Source: Polynucleobacter sp. AP-Nino-20-G2
GTDB lineage: Bacteria; Pseudomonadota; Gammaproteobacteria; Burkholderiales; Burkholderiaceae
Assembly: GCF_018688235.1 (NCBI RefSeq)
Contig: NZ_CP061313.1
Coordinates: forward strand, 1,595,130-1,659,129
Length of the DNA: 64,000 nucleotides
Direction: 5' to 3'
Shown here: positions 32,751 through 40,982 of the stretch, one piece after another
How the letters are laid out: every line of letters starts with the position of its first letter
Numbering within the stretch: the stretch's first letter is position 1
Program-made: the position numbers and the translations under genes
Notes under the pieces: generated by a model
Told to the model about the DNA's origin: nothing
The model's input: only the letters and a program-made list of their open reading frames with translations
Database searches by the model: none

Positions 32751-32780
32751 AAAAACGTCTGCAATGTTTAATTGCAGACG
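32751..32780 (-). terminator. Terminator within the AAA+ module
   Basis: Perfect 10-bp stem CGTCTGCAAT / ATTGCAGACG with loop GTTTA. On the minus strand it is followed by five T. It lies between the genes at 32799 and 32728. Confidence 0.9.
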
Positions 32781-32781
32781 C

Positions 32782-32800
32782 AAATCGTTTGAAACGATTT
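32782..32800. repeat. Palindrome AAATCGTTT-G-AAACGATTT, best copy
   Basis: Perfect 9-bp arms with one central G. It overlaps the stop codon of the gene at 32799 and precedes the terminator at 32751-32780 in the direction of transcription. Confidence 0.75.
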
Positions 32801-33125
32801 AGAAGTGGGCCGTCTCGATAACGCTGCCATCAAACGCATTAATAGATTTCCAAAAAATTGAGCCATAGCGTAATTTGGCTAAGTCATACTGCGCCATACA
32901 TTGACCCAGCAATGCCCCAGCCTCTAACAATGCTAATTCACTGCCATCTTCATAGGGGATTGCCAACCTCACAGTCTCATCGGTTCCGTCAGAGATAAAG
33001 GCACACTCCTCTCCGTCAGCTTCAATAACAGCATCAGCCAAGAAAAACTCCAGCTCTTTTACGGTTTTAGCATTTGCATGCTTTGCTGCCAATTGAATAT
33101 TCATCGTTACAAATTTTGTTGCCAT
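32799..33125 (-). CDS. Hypothetical protein downstream of AAA+ ATPase
   Basis: 108 residues from ATG 33125, chosen because AAGGAG stands 7 bp before it; a longer frame to 33167 overlaps the ATPase end. Contents: a short beta/alpha start (ATKFVTMNIQLAAKHANAKT), an acidic middle (EADGEECAFISDGTDETV) and LAKLRYGSIFWKSINAFDGS near the end. No family recognised. It lies 20 bp after the AAA+ ATPase gene, so it is likely co-expressed. Confidence 0.6.
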   Translation of the reverse strand: MATKFVTMNIQLAAKHANAKTVKELEFFLADAVIEADGEECAFISDGTDETVRLAIPYEDGSELALLEAGALLGQCMAQYDLAKLRYGSIFWKSINAFDGSVIETAHF

Positions 33126-33145
33126 AGTATTTCTCCTTATTCCTA

Positions 33146-33871
33146 TTAGATGGTGACTGCTTGACACTGTGACACTATGGGCGCTGCTACATTTGACTTA
33201 TTTGCGTAGTAGTGCTTCACAATTTGCTTGCTGGCATTTAGTACACCCCGACCACTACCCTTGCAAGCAGCCGCCACATCAATAAGCACCTGATCGGGAA
33301 TGCCCAATACCCCGTAATAACTAAGCACCCTGCTCATAACAGGCAGCCAATGACTACTAGGTGCCGCAGTAAAATCGACTACATGACAGCGATCAATTAC
33401 TGCACGATCAATTTTTGATAAATTATTGGTTGTCAAAATAAACACTGCATGTTGACTGCCCCCATTCATCGCGGTTTTAAGCGATGGCATATAAGCACCA
33501 GTTAAGTTATCCACCTCATCTAATACAAAATAGTGAAATGCATCGATGGGTGTGAAGTTACAGCGATTAGCAATACTTACCATCATTTGTGCGTGATTTG
33601 ACGTAGCAGCAATGTCAAAATACTGCGGCAACTGTGCATCTTGTCCGCTATGCGCTTGCTCAATCAAATCGGGCAATATTTTTGCCAAAGCACTTTTGCC
33701 AGTCCCCACATCCCCATATAACAAAATGCCGTTTTTTCCCGATCCAGGAAAGCCGCCATTTTTAGCAATGCAGTCCTCAATCATCTGCTTCGCTTTTGCA
33801 TCTTTAAAAACTACATCGCCCAATACTTTAGGCTGAAACTTCTCATCAAAATTACTAAAATCAGGTTGCAT
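33146..33871 (-). CDS. AAA+ ATPase
   Basis: 241 residues, a single AAA+ module. Walker A GDVGTGKSA (about 53-61), Walker B FHYFVLDEVDN (about 112-122), sensor 1 FILTTNN (about 143-149) and an Arg-finger candidate AVIDRCHVVDF (about 157-167). The arrangement resembles clamp-loader or RFC-like small AAA+ proteins and single-domain loaders of phages. Likely remodels DNA-protein or protein complexes using ATP. GGAGG precedes the start. Its neighbours on both sides are unrecognised genes, so the module may serve element replication, maintenance or defence; the sequence alone does not decide. Confidence 0.85.
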   Translation of the reverse strand: MQPDFSNFDEKFQPKVLGDVVFKDAKAKQMIEDCIAKNGGFPGSGKNGILLYGDVGTGKSALAKILPDLIEQAHSGQDAQLPQYFDIAATSNHAQMMVSIANRCNFTPIDAFHYFVLDEVDNLTGAYMPSLKTAMNGGSQHAVFILTTNNLSKIDRAVIDRCHVVDFTAAPSSHWLPVMSRVLSYYGVLGIPDQVLIDVAAACKGSGRGVLNASKQIVKHYYANKSNVAAPIVSQCQAVTI

Positions 33872-33934
33872 AAAACCTCCAATGAATGATTGCTACAGGA
33901 CAATTAATCCCGCAGCAATCTGTTTAGTTAAAAA

Positions 33935-34954
33935 TTACTCAGCCATTGCCGCTGCTTGCGCTGCCAACTGATCTACTTGGTCAACATCGCTTGCCTGCGC
34001 CTGCTCTTCTTGTTCGTTAGCAATAGCATCTTTGCTAACCTTGTAAAATGCTAACAACGCTGCGTTTACTACCGCTTTATCGCTAAGCCCAGCACGTACT
34101 GCGTACTTGCCGCCCGATAAAGGTGTAGCAATGAGCACGATTTGCCCTGCTGTAGCGTCCACTTTTTGCGCTAAGACTGCACTGTCAAACACGGCCAGCT
34201 CACGTGCATTTGCCCATTGCTGCGCTTGCACCAGTTTTTCGTCACGTGTTAGTAATGCAGAACCTGCGCCATTTGATTTTTTGCTTTCTGCATTAGCCAA
34301 GCGCATTGCAGTTAAGCCCCCTTCAAAATTTTGCACGTATTGTGCAAAATCAGCAGGTTCGCAGCCTTTCTTTTTTGCGTAAGCAATAGCTGAGTAGTAG
34401 CTATTAATTTTTCTAGCATCTGCACCAATAAATACGCACATTAAAAACTTGCTGAGCACATACGTTTTTGGTGTCATATTAATGTTGCGATCCAGCATGT
34501 ATGCATCCAAGCGATTTAAAATACGCTTTTGCTCCTTCTCACTCTGCTGCAAGAACAAGTCATACTTTGCGTAGCACTTGCCCACAATGCTATTTAAAAA
34601 TGCATTGCTACGGGCCTCTGCAACATTTAGCTCTCGCTGATATTTCCCGTACTCTGCCGCAAGATCATCTAACTCTGTTATCAGATCACCCATTGCAGCC
34701 GCCCCTATAAGCGTTTCAAAGTCAATAGACTTAGCAGCACCGCTGCCATCGCTCATAAATTGCGCTCGCACGTCGTACCATTCTTGCTTTTGTCCAATGC
34801 TTGCCTTCTCTAGCTCACGCAAAGCCTGCTGCGCTTGCTCTTCAGAAGTACCGCTAACCGTTACCTCCGCCCCTGTGTCTTGCATAAACTTTTCAATGTC
34901 TATTGCCTGTGCTGCTGTGTTTACTGCTTGTGTGTTTACTAATGTTGCTTCCAT
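33935..34954 (-). CDS. Hypothetical helical protein partner of the AAA+ ATPase
   Basis: 339 residues, rich in Ala and Gln and largely helical. The N-terminal half has EEQAQQALRELEKASIGQKQEWYDVR and a heptad-like ELDDLAAEYGKYQRELNVAEA, compatible with a coiled coil. The middle has LSKFLMCVFIGADARKINSYYSAIAYAKKKG and the C-terminus is acidic and Gln/Ala-rich. No signal or membrane segment, no family recognised. A strong AAGGAG site precedes ATG 34954. It ends 63 bp before the ATPase start, and gene order suggests a structural or adaptor partner. Confidence 0.65.
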   Translation of the reverse strand: MEATLVNTQAVNTAAQAIDIEKFMQDTGAEVTVSGTSEEQAQQALRELEKASIGQKQEWYDVRAQFMSDGSGAAKSIDFETLIGAAAMGDLITELDDLAAEYGKYQRELNVAEARSNAFLNSIVGKCYAKYDLFLQQSEKEQKRILNRLDAYMLDRNINMTPKTYVLSKFLMCVFIGADARKINSYYSAIAYAKKKGCEPADFAQYVQNFEGGLTAMRLANAESKKSNGAGSALLTRDEKLVQAQQWANARELAVFDSAVLAQKVDATAGQIVLIATPLSGGKYAVRAGLSDKAVVNAALLAFYKVSKDAIANEQEEQAQASDVDQVDQLAAQAAAMAE

Positions 34955-34978
34955 TTTTACTACTCCTTGTTTGTTAAA

Positions 34979-35359
34979 TTAATGTGTTACTGCTACTGCT
35001 GTTACGTCGTCCTGCAAAGTTGCTACTGCTGCGTTAACTAACGTATCCGTTAAGCTTGCACATTTACGTGTTAAGTACAGTGCAACAATGCATTCGTCCG
35101 TCATATGCCCATCTCCATCTACTACAAAATCTAATTCTTCTTCCAACTCCGTCAGCATCGTTAGCAACAGCTCTTCTTTATCGCTGCGCTGTTTAATGCT
35201 GTCGTAATACTCTTTAACTTCTTGCATCTGTCTGCAAAACAATATTTCAGCTTCAGCTTCAAAACTTTGCTGCTTGCTTGCAACAATGTTTGCTAAAGCC
35301 AGTGCCGCTGCTGTATTACCGCTTGTTGCTGCGTTTGTGTTTAATCGTGCTGTTTTCAT
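34979..35359 (-). CDS. Hypothetical protein, first gene of AAA+ module
   Basis: 126 residues, helical, Ala/Thr-rich. It contains VKEYYDSIKQRSDKEELLLTMLTELEEELDFVVDGDGH, then a hydrophobic LYLTRKCASLTDTLVNAAVATL. It starts about 370 bp from the divergent gene at 35732, and the promoter of the module should lie in that gap. GAAAGG precedes the start. No family recognised; the acidic central helix may be a protein-binding surface. Confidence 0.55.
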   Translation of the reverse strand: MKTARLNTNAATSGNTAAALALANIVASKQQSFEAEAEILFCRQMQEVKEYYDSIKQRSDKEELLLTMLTELEEELDFVVDGDGHMTDECIVALYLTRKCASLTDTLVNAAVATLQDDVTAVAVTH

Positions 35360-35731
35360 TTACTACCTTTCAATATGTGTTTAAAAAAATTACTAAGTGC
35401 TGCTTTACTGTTTGTTATTAAATTTGCTGCACTATTAGTAGTGCGCTGTGCTGCTAATCCCTGCACTCGCTTAAAGTCAAGCAAGTAGCAGTTTTGTGTT
35501 GTTAATGCTTTTTGCATGTAGCACCCCCGTGCAAGTTAGTAACTGCGTTAATAAGTCCTGCACAGCAACTACATATAAGTAGTGCTGTACTACGTGAAAT
35601 TGCGTGTTTAAAGCGACTGATTTGTTAAAGAGCGGCAGCAGTGCTGCGGTATGTAATGAGAATATTCCTGAACACATATGCTTGAAAATTGCTTGTTATA
35701 ATTAATGCTATAACTATCAATAGATTTTTTT
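35360..35731. other. Intergenic region with AGTGCTG repeats, promoter/origin candidate
   Basis: About 370 bp between divergent genes. Short repeats of the type (A/T)AGTGCTG and GCTGC recur near 35395, 35443, 35578 and 35641, partly as inverted pairs (GCAGCAGTGCTGC at 35634-35646). An AT-rich end with TATAAT lies at 35697-35702. Iteron-like repeats beside an ATPase gene could mark an origin or operator; a chance product of biased composition is also possible. A 66-codon frame here is not convincing as a gene. Confidence 0.35.
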
Positions 35732-36691
35732 ATGGAAAACCGCAAATTCCGCATCAAAATTAAAAAAACGGGTGGCTATGCACTAAAGCGATGGTGGTTT
35801 TATGCGCTAATGGCAAGTGAGAGTTATGTCTTAGCTCACGCCTTCAGGGAGGGCAGGCTCTCCACGGAGCAGATTGCCAGCCTACCCTGGGACTTCAGTA
35901 GAGTCTTGCAAACCTATGACAACTTTGGCTGGGTAGGCAATATCACCTTTACCGATTGGCTTAAACGCAAAGATAAGGTGCTATTTAGAACCGAAAAGCA
36001 ATTGCCGAGCGTTTCTACAATCACCCGCATACCCCGTGGTGACGCAGGTGATCCCAATAAGATTATTGATGATGTAATGAAGCATCTTTATGGCACTAGG
36101 GATAATCAAAATTTCCCCAATGCCCTACTTCTATCAATTCCACTAAATCTTTCCAAGCAATCCATCTTTAGGCAAATCGCTCAAAAAATCGATGTTTACA
36201 AGCAGTCGCCTAGAAAAGCTAACAACCCAGTTGACCTTGAAGTACCGCTATACAGATTTAGAGCAAATAAATTAAAAACTACAGCATTTGACTCTAGCCT
36301 TAAGACACTCCATACGAAGATCCGCAACCATGAGTGGCCGCTTTGGAAAGTAGGTACAAAGGTAAATCTGAATGTAGAGGCGGCGATTGAGATTCGCAAA
36401 GCCGAGGCAATGCGAGAAGAGATTGAAAGAGCTACGGGAAAGCGACCAAAGCCAGAAGATAGCGCCTATCTTGAAAAAATGACAATGAATACACTGGCGC
36501 ATAGGCAGATCAAATATGCATTGCTACTGGCGGAAAATGCTGCTCGAGGAAGATTTCCCAGCATTGACCCAATTGTCGATAAAGACGGAAAGACCATCAC
36601 ATTAAAAATGGATTACCCATTTATGAGTGCTGAATACGCAATTGCTGAAGCAGAGTTTTATGAGCGATATCCACAACCTGAAATCGTTTAA
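35732..36691 (+). CDS. Unrecognised element protein
   Basis: 319 residues, basic, no signal or membrane segment. The start is strongly basic (ENRKFRIKIKKTGGYALKRWW). The middle contains TRIPRGDAGDPNKIIDDVMKHLYG and DLEVPLYRFRANKLKTTAF; the C-terminal third has an acidic helical region with EIERATGKRPKPEDSAYLEK. The stop codon is embedded in the palindrome AAATCGTTTAAGACGAATT. It is the only plus-strand gene between two minus-strand blocks. No family recognised; basic composition suggests nucleic-acid contact. Confidence 0.6.
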   Translation: MENRKFRIKIKKTGGYALKRWWFYALMASESYVLAHAFREGRLSTEQIASLPWDFSRVLQTYDNFGWVGNITFTDWLKRKDKVLFRTEKQLPSVSTITRIPRGDAGDPNKIIDDVMKHLYGTRDNQNFPNALLLSIPLNLSKQSIFRQIAQKIDVYKQSPRKANNPVDLEVPLYRFRANKLKTTAFDSSLKTLHTKIRNHEWPLWKVGTKVNLNVEAAIEIRKAEAMREEIERATGKRPKPEDSAYLEKMTMNTLAHRQIKYALLLAENAARGRFPSIDPIVDKDGKTITLKMDYPFMSAEYAIAEAEFYERYPQPEIV

Positions 36692-36699
36692 GACGAATT
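36681..36699. repeat. Palindrome TCGTTT-N-AAACGA family copy at a gene end
   Basis: AAATCGTTTAAGACGAATT. It encodes the last codons and stop of the gene at 35732 and lies 2 bp from the stop codon of the convergent recombinase gene. Confidence 0.6.
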
Positions 36700-36700
36700 A

Positions 36701-37273
36701 CTAGATTAGTTCTACTGCTTTACGCTTTTGATCGTCGTTGCAGTCTATATAGTGCTGCACACTGGATAACTGTCTGTGTCCACTCAATCCCATGATCACC
36801 CTCACCCCAACACCCTTAGCCGCTAAGTTGGTAATAAAGCTCCTTCTACCCGAATGACTACTAGCCCCTGGAATAGCTGCACGTTGATATAGATAGTGGA
36901 AGAACTGAGTGGCTGTATTGGCACTAAAGCCATCACTGCCTTTCTTCTGGGAATAAAATAGTTTTTCCCGGGGATCATTGGGGGTATAGATCTTGATATA
37001 GGCAGCCAATTCTTTTTTAAGCTTCTCGCTAATAAACACGGTGCGGGCGTAACCACCCTTCGCTTGCTCTGGGCGCAACATGATCTCATTTTTGATAGCG
37101 CCTTCTGCGTCTACTACGTCCGCAAAACGTAAAGAAGCCATTTCCGCAACACGTAATCCTGCGTAATGTGTAATCAGTAGCATAGCCCTATTTCTAGCGC
37201 AATGCTTGCGTGTAGCAATGTGATCTAAAACTCTACGTAATTCTTGCGCGGTTAATGTTTTCGCTTGTTTCAT
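36701..37273 (-). CDS. Tyrosine recombinase, catalytic domain only
   Basis: 190 residues, about 100 shorter than XerC/XerD. It lacks the N-terminal core-binding domain and starts directly with KTLTAQELRRVLDHIATRKH. Catalytic residues present: Arg in HYAGLRVAEMASLR, Lys in PEQAKGGYARTV, His-x-x-Arg in SSHSGRRSF, His in GLSGHRQLSS and the nucleophile Tyr in VQHYID. All are intact, so it may be active. Comparable short recombinases act as inversion switches or phage and plasmid resolvases. Its target is unknown. Confidence 0.82.
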   Translation of the reverse strand: MKQAKTLTAQELRRVLDHIATRKHCARNRAMLLITHYAGLRVAEMASLRFADVVDAEGAIKNEIMLRPEQAKGGYARTVFISEKLKKELAAYIKIYTPNDPREKLFYSQKKGSDGFSANTATQFFHYLYQRAAIPGASSHSGRRSFITNLAAKGVGVRVIMGLSGHRQLSSVQHYIDCNDDQKRKAVELI

Positions 37274-37544
37274 TCTGCAATCTCCCTAAATCAAATAAAA
37301 GTCACACATTCAATGTAATTTCTTATGTGCGTGAAGTCGACCTAAAAAGGTCATCTGATATTTAGTGAGATTTCTTCAATGATCACAATGGTTTAGAGAC
37401 GATCAGCAGGAAAATATAAGGTTTTGCGTATTTACTTACATTTACACATCTCAAAGCCAATTACACCCAATTGAAGAAAACAGCCGAATTGCGTTTTATC
37501 TATGCAATCGGCTGCCATACTACTAAATCCAAATATAAACAGCT

Positions 37545-38078
37545 CTAAGCAGCGAGCCTTTGTTTAAGGTCTGCATCGTAGTTTGATGAAAAGTAATCTG
37601 GGCTATTGCCAGTCTTTTCCCGGCATGAGCGCATGGGGAAATGCTCGCTCAACACCAATTCATGCTTATCATCCACAAGCGCCACGGTTAATTGGCAGGT
37701 GCGTAAATCCACCGTAACAAACCCCATGACCTTGGGCTTTGACATCGCACTATCAAATCGCTTGATCCAGCTGCATAGGATGTGTTCGCCGTGATTGGCG
37801 GACTGGACATCTATATTGATTTTTTGGTAATGGGCAATGACCATTCCCAGCGCCTCCATATCGATATCGGTAGTAGCTGTATGTTGCCACTGGGTAAATG
37901 GCACTAGATCGATTAAATACTTTAAGTGCTGCTGTGGAAGGTCTAAAGTTCCATTAAATACTGCGTTGTAATACATGCCCTTGCCAAAAGTTTTGCCGAA
38001 CTTTGGGTTGTTATATAAACGCACTGCTATTTTTGTTCCTTGTTTTGTTACTTGTTTTGTTATTTGCTTTGTCTCCAT
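37545..38078 (-). CDS. Unrecognised element protein
   Basis: 177 residues. The N-terminus carries a short repeat (KQITKQVTKQGTK). Mixed alpha/beta follows, with PKFGKTFGKGMYYNAVFNGTLDLPQQHLKYL, LCSWIKRFDSAMSKPKVMGFVTVDLRTCQLTVALVDD and a C-terminal SSNYDADLKQRLAA. No signal or membrane segment. A stop-rich gap of 271 bp separates it from the recombinase gene. No family recognised. Confidence 0.55.
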   Translation of the reverse strand: METKQITKQVTKQGTKIAVRLYNNPKFGKTFGKGMYYNAVFNGTLDLPQQHLKYLIDLVPFTQWQHTATTDIDMEALGMVIAHYQKINIDVQSANHGEHILCSWIKRFDSAMSKPKVMGFVTVDLRTCQLTVALVDDKHELVLSEHFPMRSCREKTGNSPDYFSSNYDADLKQRLAA

Positions 38079-38463
38079 CTCTTTCTCCTGATATGGTCTA
38101 GTTGCGGGTTGCTTTGTTGCCTCTAGTCACAAACCCAGAAAAGAAGTCACTTGTCTGGGTTACTAGTCGCTTCATGCCTTAAGCAGTAGCTAGTAACTAG
38201 CAACTAGTTACTTGTAACTTTGTTTCTTCTTGTTACCTAGTAACCCATAGCAACTCAAAGCAACTCACATTTTTATTTATGCCTTCTAGATAAGATCTGA
38301 AATTTATTCTTTGGTTTTCGCTGGGTTTCACAAGATTTCGATCCCATTGCTTATTGATCTAGCTATTGCTTCATTGATCCGTTGTTTTTCCATGCCAGAT
38401 CAGGTCGACCCTTTTGCAGGGCGACACTATCGTTAAGACTCTACTAACAACAAGGAGTTTTCA
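38079..38463. other. Repeat-rich intergenic region
   Basis: About 385 bp between divergent genes. 38195-38275 has clustered GTAAC/GTTAC and CAACT/AGTTG pentamers in both orientations (around TAACTAGCAACTAGTTAC) and AGCAACTC direct repeats. A hairpin GTCGaCCC / GGGCGAC is at 38405-38427. AT-rich stretches follow. It should carry the promoters of both flanking genes; operator array or replication origin are possible readings. Confidence 0.4.
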
Positions 38464-38907
38464 ATGTCCGTTCTAACAAGTCTTAAATTAATAACAGGTA
38501 AGCGCCCGGTATCAGCTAGCCCAATCGTACTGCGCAGAAACAAGATGGCCAATAAGATTGCTGAGCAGTTGGCACTTTGCGAAGCTCAAAAGTCAGGGCA
38601 GCTATACCAACCCAAAGTCTCACGCACTTATACAAACAAGCAAACGGGCGAACGCATGACTGTAGACACAGTAAAACGTGTACGTCAGTGGTTTTACATC
38701 AGCCCCGAGGGCAAGATCAACTTAACTCTTAAGTACGGCAGCAAAGTATTACCCCTGAATAAAAAAGGGGCTAATGCAATTGAACTAGCTTCAGGCGATG
38801 AGCTCATAGCCACACTGAAGAATCTACAGACTGCCGTGCTAAACGGTGATTTAGATGAAGCTATTAATGAAGTAAGCGAGATGACTCGCAATTCATTTAA
38901 GAAATGA
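38464..38907 (+). CDS. Element small-gene module protein (full-length paralogue of 1-369)
   Basis: 147 residues. ATG 38464 has an AAGGAG site 7 bp upstream. N-terminal basic region RRNKMANKIAEQLALCEAQ, a middle TYTNKQTGERMTVDTVKRVRQWFYIS and a C-terminal helix ending EMTRNSFKK. The paralogue at the window start aligns from RRNK to the end. Each is followed by a gene for a protein of about 48 residues. The family is unknown. Having one copy in each tandem element suggests a conserved element function, for instance regulation or excision control. Confidence 0.65.
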   Translation: MSVLTSLKLITGKRPVSASPIVLRRNKMANKIAEQLALCEAQKSGQLYQPKVSRTYTNKQTGERMTVDTVKRVRQWFYISPEGKINLTLKYGSKVLPLNKKGANAIELASGDELIATLKNLQTAVLNGDLDEAINEVSEMTRNSFKK

Positions 38908-38966
38908 TGACCCAGGGCTAGTTTGCAATCGTGCAACTAGCCCATTTTTAACTTTAGGAGAATTAC

Positions 38967-39113
38967 ATGAATACTTACTCAGCTTACGTCCGTGCCAATG
39001 GATTTGTAGTCCAAACCAGAATCTGTGCAAACAGCGTTTCAGATGCAATCTTTTTACTCAAAGGCCAATATGGTGCTGATAATTTGGTGCATTTACCTCA
39101 GCAAATCGACTAA
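38967..39113 (+). CDS. 48-residue element protein (paralogue of 366-515)
   Basis: Short frame with a good AGGAG site at 38956-38960 before ATG 38967. The product (MNTYSAYVRANGFVVQ...) shares AYVRANG, an Ala-x4-Ala spacing and GQYGADN with the 49-residue protein at 366-515 (LWVRINQ, MQYGIGN). Conserved position and pattern support a real gene. It ends 2 bp before the DUF6876-like gene. Confidence 0.6.
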   Translation: MNTYSAYVRANGFVVQTRICANSVSDAIFLLKGQYGADNLVHLPQQID

Positions 39114-39115
39114 AG

Positions 39116-39478
39116 ATGTCAAATTCAGAGTTTGATGCTGCAACGCTTGGCCAATTTACCGGTACTGAGCACTATTACCGCATTAGCCCCAGCACAGTCA
39201 TTACAGATGGCTGCAAATATCTAGCTGATGAAGCTGGGGCATATTGGCTAATGGATGCAATAGCTAGTTATCTACCCCAATTTACAGGACGTGAGGAATT
39301 TATATCTGCCAAGCTCAACGTGACAAGAGGTAGTGCTGAGCTAGCGTTAGATAACGGCAATGGGAAAGTACTTGATCGCCAGCACATTCCATTTACTGAC
39401 TTCCCCATGCCTACCATTACCCTCTATGCCTGCTGGAGTGGTGACTTCTGGGTACTGCTACTGCCTAGTGAATACTAG
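39116..39478 (+). CDS. DUF6876-like protein
   Basis: 120 residues. Conserved-looking stretches are LGQFTGTEHYYRISPSTVITDGCKYLADEAGAYWLMDAI and the closing TLYACWSGDFWVLLLPSEY. This pattern, TDG-KYLA-EAGAYWL-DAI, matches the DUF6876 proteins of plasmids and integrative elements as I recall them. No signal or membrane segment. It follows the 48-residue gene by 2 bp. Function of the family is not known. Confidence 0.65.
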   Translation: MSNSEFDAATLGQFTGTEHYYRISPSTVITDGCKYLADEAGAYWLMDAIASYLPQFTGREEFISAKLNVTRGSAELALDNGNGKVLDRQHIPFTDFPMPTITLYACWSGDFWVLLLPSEY

Positions 39479-39481
39479 TAG

Positions 39482-40894
39482 CTATCGTAAGACTGATGAT
39501 CTGATTTCTTGCTTAGTGATTTCTTTTTGAACCTTTTGCAGTACCAACTGGGTCAGTAATAGGCTTATTGCCAGCACGGCAACAATCGTTAAACGTGCCA
39601 CACTAATTCGCTTCTGCTGAACTACAGTTCCTGAGTGATCCCAGGCCACAGGCAAACCATTGTCTAAAGCTTTTTTAGCCTGCCAAGCATTAAATGCCTG
39701 CACTAATGGATAAAAAATCATAAAGGAAAGTGCTTTAGATATCACCAGGTATGCCCTAGACTTTGATTCAACCAAACTCATTGGCTGATAGTTTTTATTA
39801 AGCACTCTTATCCCTACCGCCAACTTACCTATAGTCGTTTGAAATTTATAAATCATGTAGCTGTCATATAGATACAAGAACAAACACAGCCATAGCAAGC
39901 CAGTAATTAACTCTGCAATCATCAAAAACATAGTTGCGCTAGATGGCACAATTAAAATCAATAGCAAGCCAGGCAAATCAATCAGCCCCGCCACTAGCCA
40001 AACAATAAAAATATCTATCGTCCTTGCCCACAATCTTGACCAGAAAGTTGCCTGAATCATCTCAGCCTCAACTTTGGACTCGATATCTTTAGCTGGATAG
40101 CTTAAGTTTTGCGCAGAAGTATCTTGCGCTACTTGGGCCCCAGCAGTTTGGAAGCCTTCTTTTAGCCAACGCATAACAAAACGAAGTAATAAAAACCCAA
40201 GCCAGCTAATAATGGAAATCAGCAAGGCAATCAAGAGATCGTCAATGAATGTATCGCTCCAATTATTTAAGCGCACAAATGCCCGAATGACTCCTATAGA
40301 GAACACCAAACCTACAGTTGCAATTTGCACACGTCGCCACCCTGGATGCCTCTCAACCAAGAGACCAGACTGAACTAGTCGACCCACAAAGAATGCAACA
40401 AGCGGAATTAAGCCAATAGCCAAAAAGCCGAATAGCAATGCAGTCCAATATCTTTTAAAAATATTTCCAAGAGTCTCGCCAACTGATAAAGGTGCATCTA
40501 CGCAGCCAAAATAATTAAATAACTCCATTCGCGCAAAGTAACAGGTCGAATATGAATTGCTATAGAGGTAAGGATTAGCATTACAGTACTGGAAATTCTT
40601 TGCATACTTCCAACCAGGCCACTGCTCAGTTTGCTCACCATATAGGGCAGCTATTTCAAGCGTGAAGTCACTGCCGTCTGGATATCTGTTAATCGCAGTA
40701 CAAAAACTAGATTTATGCTGCTCAACCACTTTAGCTTGGTACTGGTCGGACTCTTTATTCCAATTAATTAGCCCTAAAACAGTCATGCCAACGGAAAAGA
40801 TCACGGCCATTACTAGCGCAATGCTAAAACCGATTTTGAGTCGACTTAAAGCCACTTCTTTAGTTATAAGCGGTTTACTTGAATTTGGAGTCAT
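39482..40894 (-). CDS. RDD-family membrane protein
   Basis: 470 residues with about eight hydrophobic segments. The N-terminal half has segments near 20-42, 155-180, 193-210 and 225-245. The C-terminal half is an RDD domain: FWSRLWARTIDIFIVW (Arg and first Asp), YLYDSYMIYKFQTTIGKLAVGIRVL (second Asp and the TIGK motif). RDD proteins have been linked to ion or small-molecule transport, but most are uncharacterised. It is convergent with the DUF6876-like gene, 3 bp apart. A dyad ATCGTTTTTAGAACGAT lies just before its start (40906-40922). Confidence 0.75.
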   Translation of the reverse strand: MTPNSSKPLITKEVALSRLKIGFSIALVMAVIFSVGMTVLGLINWNKESDQYQAKVVEQHKSSFCTAINRYPDGSDFTLEIAALYGEQTEQWPGWKYAKNFQYCNANPYLYSNSYSTCYFARMELFNYFGCVDAPLSVGETLGNIFKRYWTALLFGFLAIGLIPLVAFFVGRLVQSGLLVERHPGWRRVQIATVGLVFSIGVIRAFVRLNNWSDTFIDDLLIALLISIISWLGFLLLRFVMRWLKEGFQTAGAQVAQDTSAQNLSYPAKDIESKVEAEMIQATFWSRLWARTIDIFIVWLVAGLIDLPGLLLILIVPSSATMFLMIAELITGLLWLCLFLYLYDSYMIYKFQTTIGKLAVGIRVLNKNYQPMSLVESKSRAYLVISKALSFMIFYPLVQAFNAWQAKKALDNGLPVAWDHSGTVVQQKRISVARLTIVAVLAISLLLTQLVLQKVQKEITKQEIRSSVLR

Positions 40895-40905
40895 AGGGAA
40901 AGTAT

Positions 40906-40922
40906 ATCGTTTTTAGAACGAT
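40906..40922. repeat. TCGTT/AACGA dyad before the RDD gene
   Basis: ATCGTT-TTTAG-AACGAT, a variant of the element 2 palindrome with a 5-base centre. Located 12 bp upstream of the start at 40894, so it could be an operator. Confidence 0.45.
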
Positions 40923-40982
40923 CAACATCATGCTCTACGGCAATTACTGAAATCTTATAAATATAAGAAATGGAGAGTGCAA

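Noticed and set aside
35477..35677. 66-codon minus-strand frame
   Set aside because: Lies in the repeat-rich promoter gap, with no ribosome binding site and an implausible composition.
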